Source of the DNA: Rickettsiales bacterium
GTDB taxonomy: Bacteria; Pseudomonadota; Alphaproteobacteria; Rickettsiales; UBA1997
Direction: 5' to 3'
DNA: 5,784 nucleotides
Assembly (NCBI GenBank): GCA_947496905.1
Contig: CANMEW010000080.1
Coordinates: 1-5,784, forward strand
The position numbers were made by a program, and so were the translations under genes. Below the pieces are notes generated by a model that made no database searches, had not been told where the DNA came from, and was given only the letters and a program-made list of their open reading frames with translations. Of the stretch, positions 5,034 to 5,784 are shown one piece after another (the first letter of the stretch is position 1; every line of letters starts with the position of its first letter).

Positions 5034-5784
5034 ATGCTAATCGGCATCCCGAAAGAAATAAAAGATCACGAATATCGTGTGGGCGCAACGCCAGCTGGCG
5101 TAAGAGAATTGATCAATGCTGGTCATCAAGTTTTGGTACAAAAAGACGCTGGTAAAGCAATTGATTTTTCTGACGACCAATATGTTTCAGCTGGTGCAAA
5201 AATTGTCGCTTCTGCAAAAGATGTTTACGGCAAGGCGGAAATGATTTTGAAGGTGAAAGAGCCGCAAAAAGCTGAGTGCTCTTTGATCCGCAAGGGTCAA
5301 ATTGTTTTTTCTTATTTACACCTTGCTGCGGAGCCAGAACTAACTAAATTGTTAATCAAATCTAACTGCGTTGCTATTGCTTTTGAGACCGTCAGCGCTG
5401 CTGACAGATCTCTTCCGCTACTTGCGCCAATGAGTGAAGTTGCTGGAAAGCTTTCAATACAAGCTGGAGCTAAAGCTTTAGAAAAAGCACAAGGTGGGCG
5501 CGGAATTCTTCTTGGCGGCGTTCCTGGAGTTGCTCGCGGAAAAGTTACAATTCTTGGCGGCGGAGTGTCTGGAACCAATGCCGCAAAAGTTGCGATTGGC
5601 ATGGGTGCAGAAGTTGTAATTCTCGACAAATCACTTTCTCGTATTCGCTATTTGTGTGACATTTTTGGCAACTCAGCAACCGTGCTTTATGCTTCGCTCG
5701 AAAACATTGAGAAAAGTGTGGTTGAGGCTGACGTAGTTGTTGGTGCAGTACTCATTCCTGGTGCTGCTGCTCCAAAATTAGTTT
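5034..5784 (+). CDS. ald: Alanine dehydrogenase, N-terminal two thirds (cut by window edge)
   Basis: The first 250 residues of a protein whose family is about 370 long. It begins MLIGIPKEIKDHEYRVGATP, typical of NAD-dependent L-alanine dehydrogenase, which interconverts alanine with pyruvate and ammonium in the cytoplasm. Conserved substrate-site residues are present at the family positions: R15, K75 (LKVKEP) and H96 (SYLHLA). The NAD-binding turn is GGGVSG (175-180), with D198 (ILDK) placed to bind the NAD ribose. The related transhydrogenase PntA subunit has the same fold, but the near-standard Ald start and these residues favour Ald. The second catalytic aspartate, near 270, lies beyond the window. 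It follows rsmG by 18 bases and has its own strong ribosome binding site. Confidence 0.95.
   Translation, partial: MLIGIPKEIKDHEYRVGATPAGVRELINAGHQVLVQKDAGKAIDFSDDQYVSAGAKIVASAKDVYGKAEMILKVKEPQKAECSLIRKGQIVFSYLHLAAEPELTKLLIKSNCVAIAFETVSAADRSLPLLAPMSEVAGKLSIQAGAKALEKAQGGRGILLGGVPGVARGKVTILGGGVSGTNAAKVAIGMGAEVVILDKSLSRIRYLCDIFGNSATVLYASLENIEKSVVEADVVVGAVLIPGAAAPKLV

Noticed and set aside
5312..5629. Minus-strand open frame of 105 codons
   Set aside because: Antisense shadow of ald; its proline/alanine-rich product reflects the complement of ald codons.

Overview
The window is AT-rich bacterial DNA. It reads as an alphaproteobacterium with a modest-GC, Rickettsiales- or Holosporales-like genome. 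That placement is an inference from an IalB-family secreted protein, an alphaproteobacterial-looking gene mix, homopolymeric A/T runs and dispersed palindromic repeats; no rRNA or other direct marker is present. Six protein genes are recognisable, one more is assigned to a membrane-protein superfamily, and one small gene is hypothetical. The genes at both window edges are cut.

Layout. Positions 1-631 (minus) hold the pair IalB-family protein -> gap (glyceraldehyde-3-phosphate dehydrogenase, only the first 38 residues), with two bases between them. Facing away from it, with start codons six bases apart, is a three-helix membrane protein of NuoK/MnhC type (638-946, plus). Next come palindromic element A (915-1058), a 59-residue hypothetical gene (1074-1253, minus), palindromic element B (1289-1448) and a fused double-ATPase peptide ABC transporter gene of YejF type (1330-2898, minus). 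The 365-base gap upstream of yejF holds a 25-base palindrome, a possible promoter, palindromic element C (3006-3194) and a strong hairpin terminator. fbaB (class I fructose-bisphosphate aldolase, 3264-4193, minus) follows. A 192-base divergent promoter region separates it from rsmG (16S rRNA m7G527 methyltransferase) and ald (alanine dehydrogenase, first 250 residues), which form a plus-strand pair.

How the genes fit together. gap and fbaB are glycolysis/gluconeogenesis enzymes. ald links alanine to pyruvate, and yejF would power uptake of short peptides, a source of amino acids such as alanine. This suits a cell that lives partly on peptides and amino acids, but the genes lie in at least four separate transcription units.

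The most unusual content is the set of three long imperfect palindromes (144-189 bp). Their arms differ from one another, but all share a centre of the form ACGTAY-spacer-RTAC..TT. Two of them run into the 3' end of a coding region and supply its last codons and stop. Element B replaces the normal end of the second YejF ATPase domain with about 38 residues of repeat-encoded tail, reminiscent of Rickettsia palindromic elements. They look like a small dispersed palindromic repeat family worth a genome-wide search.
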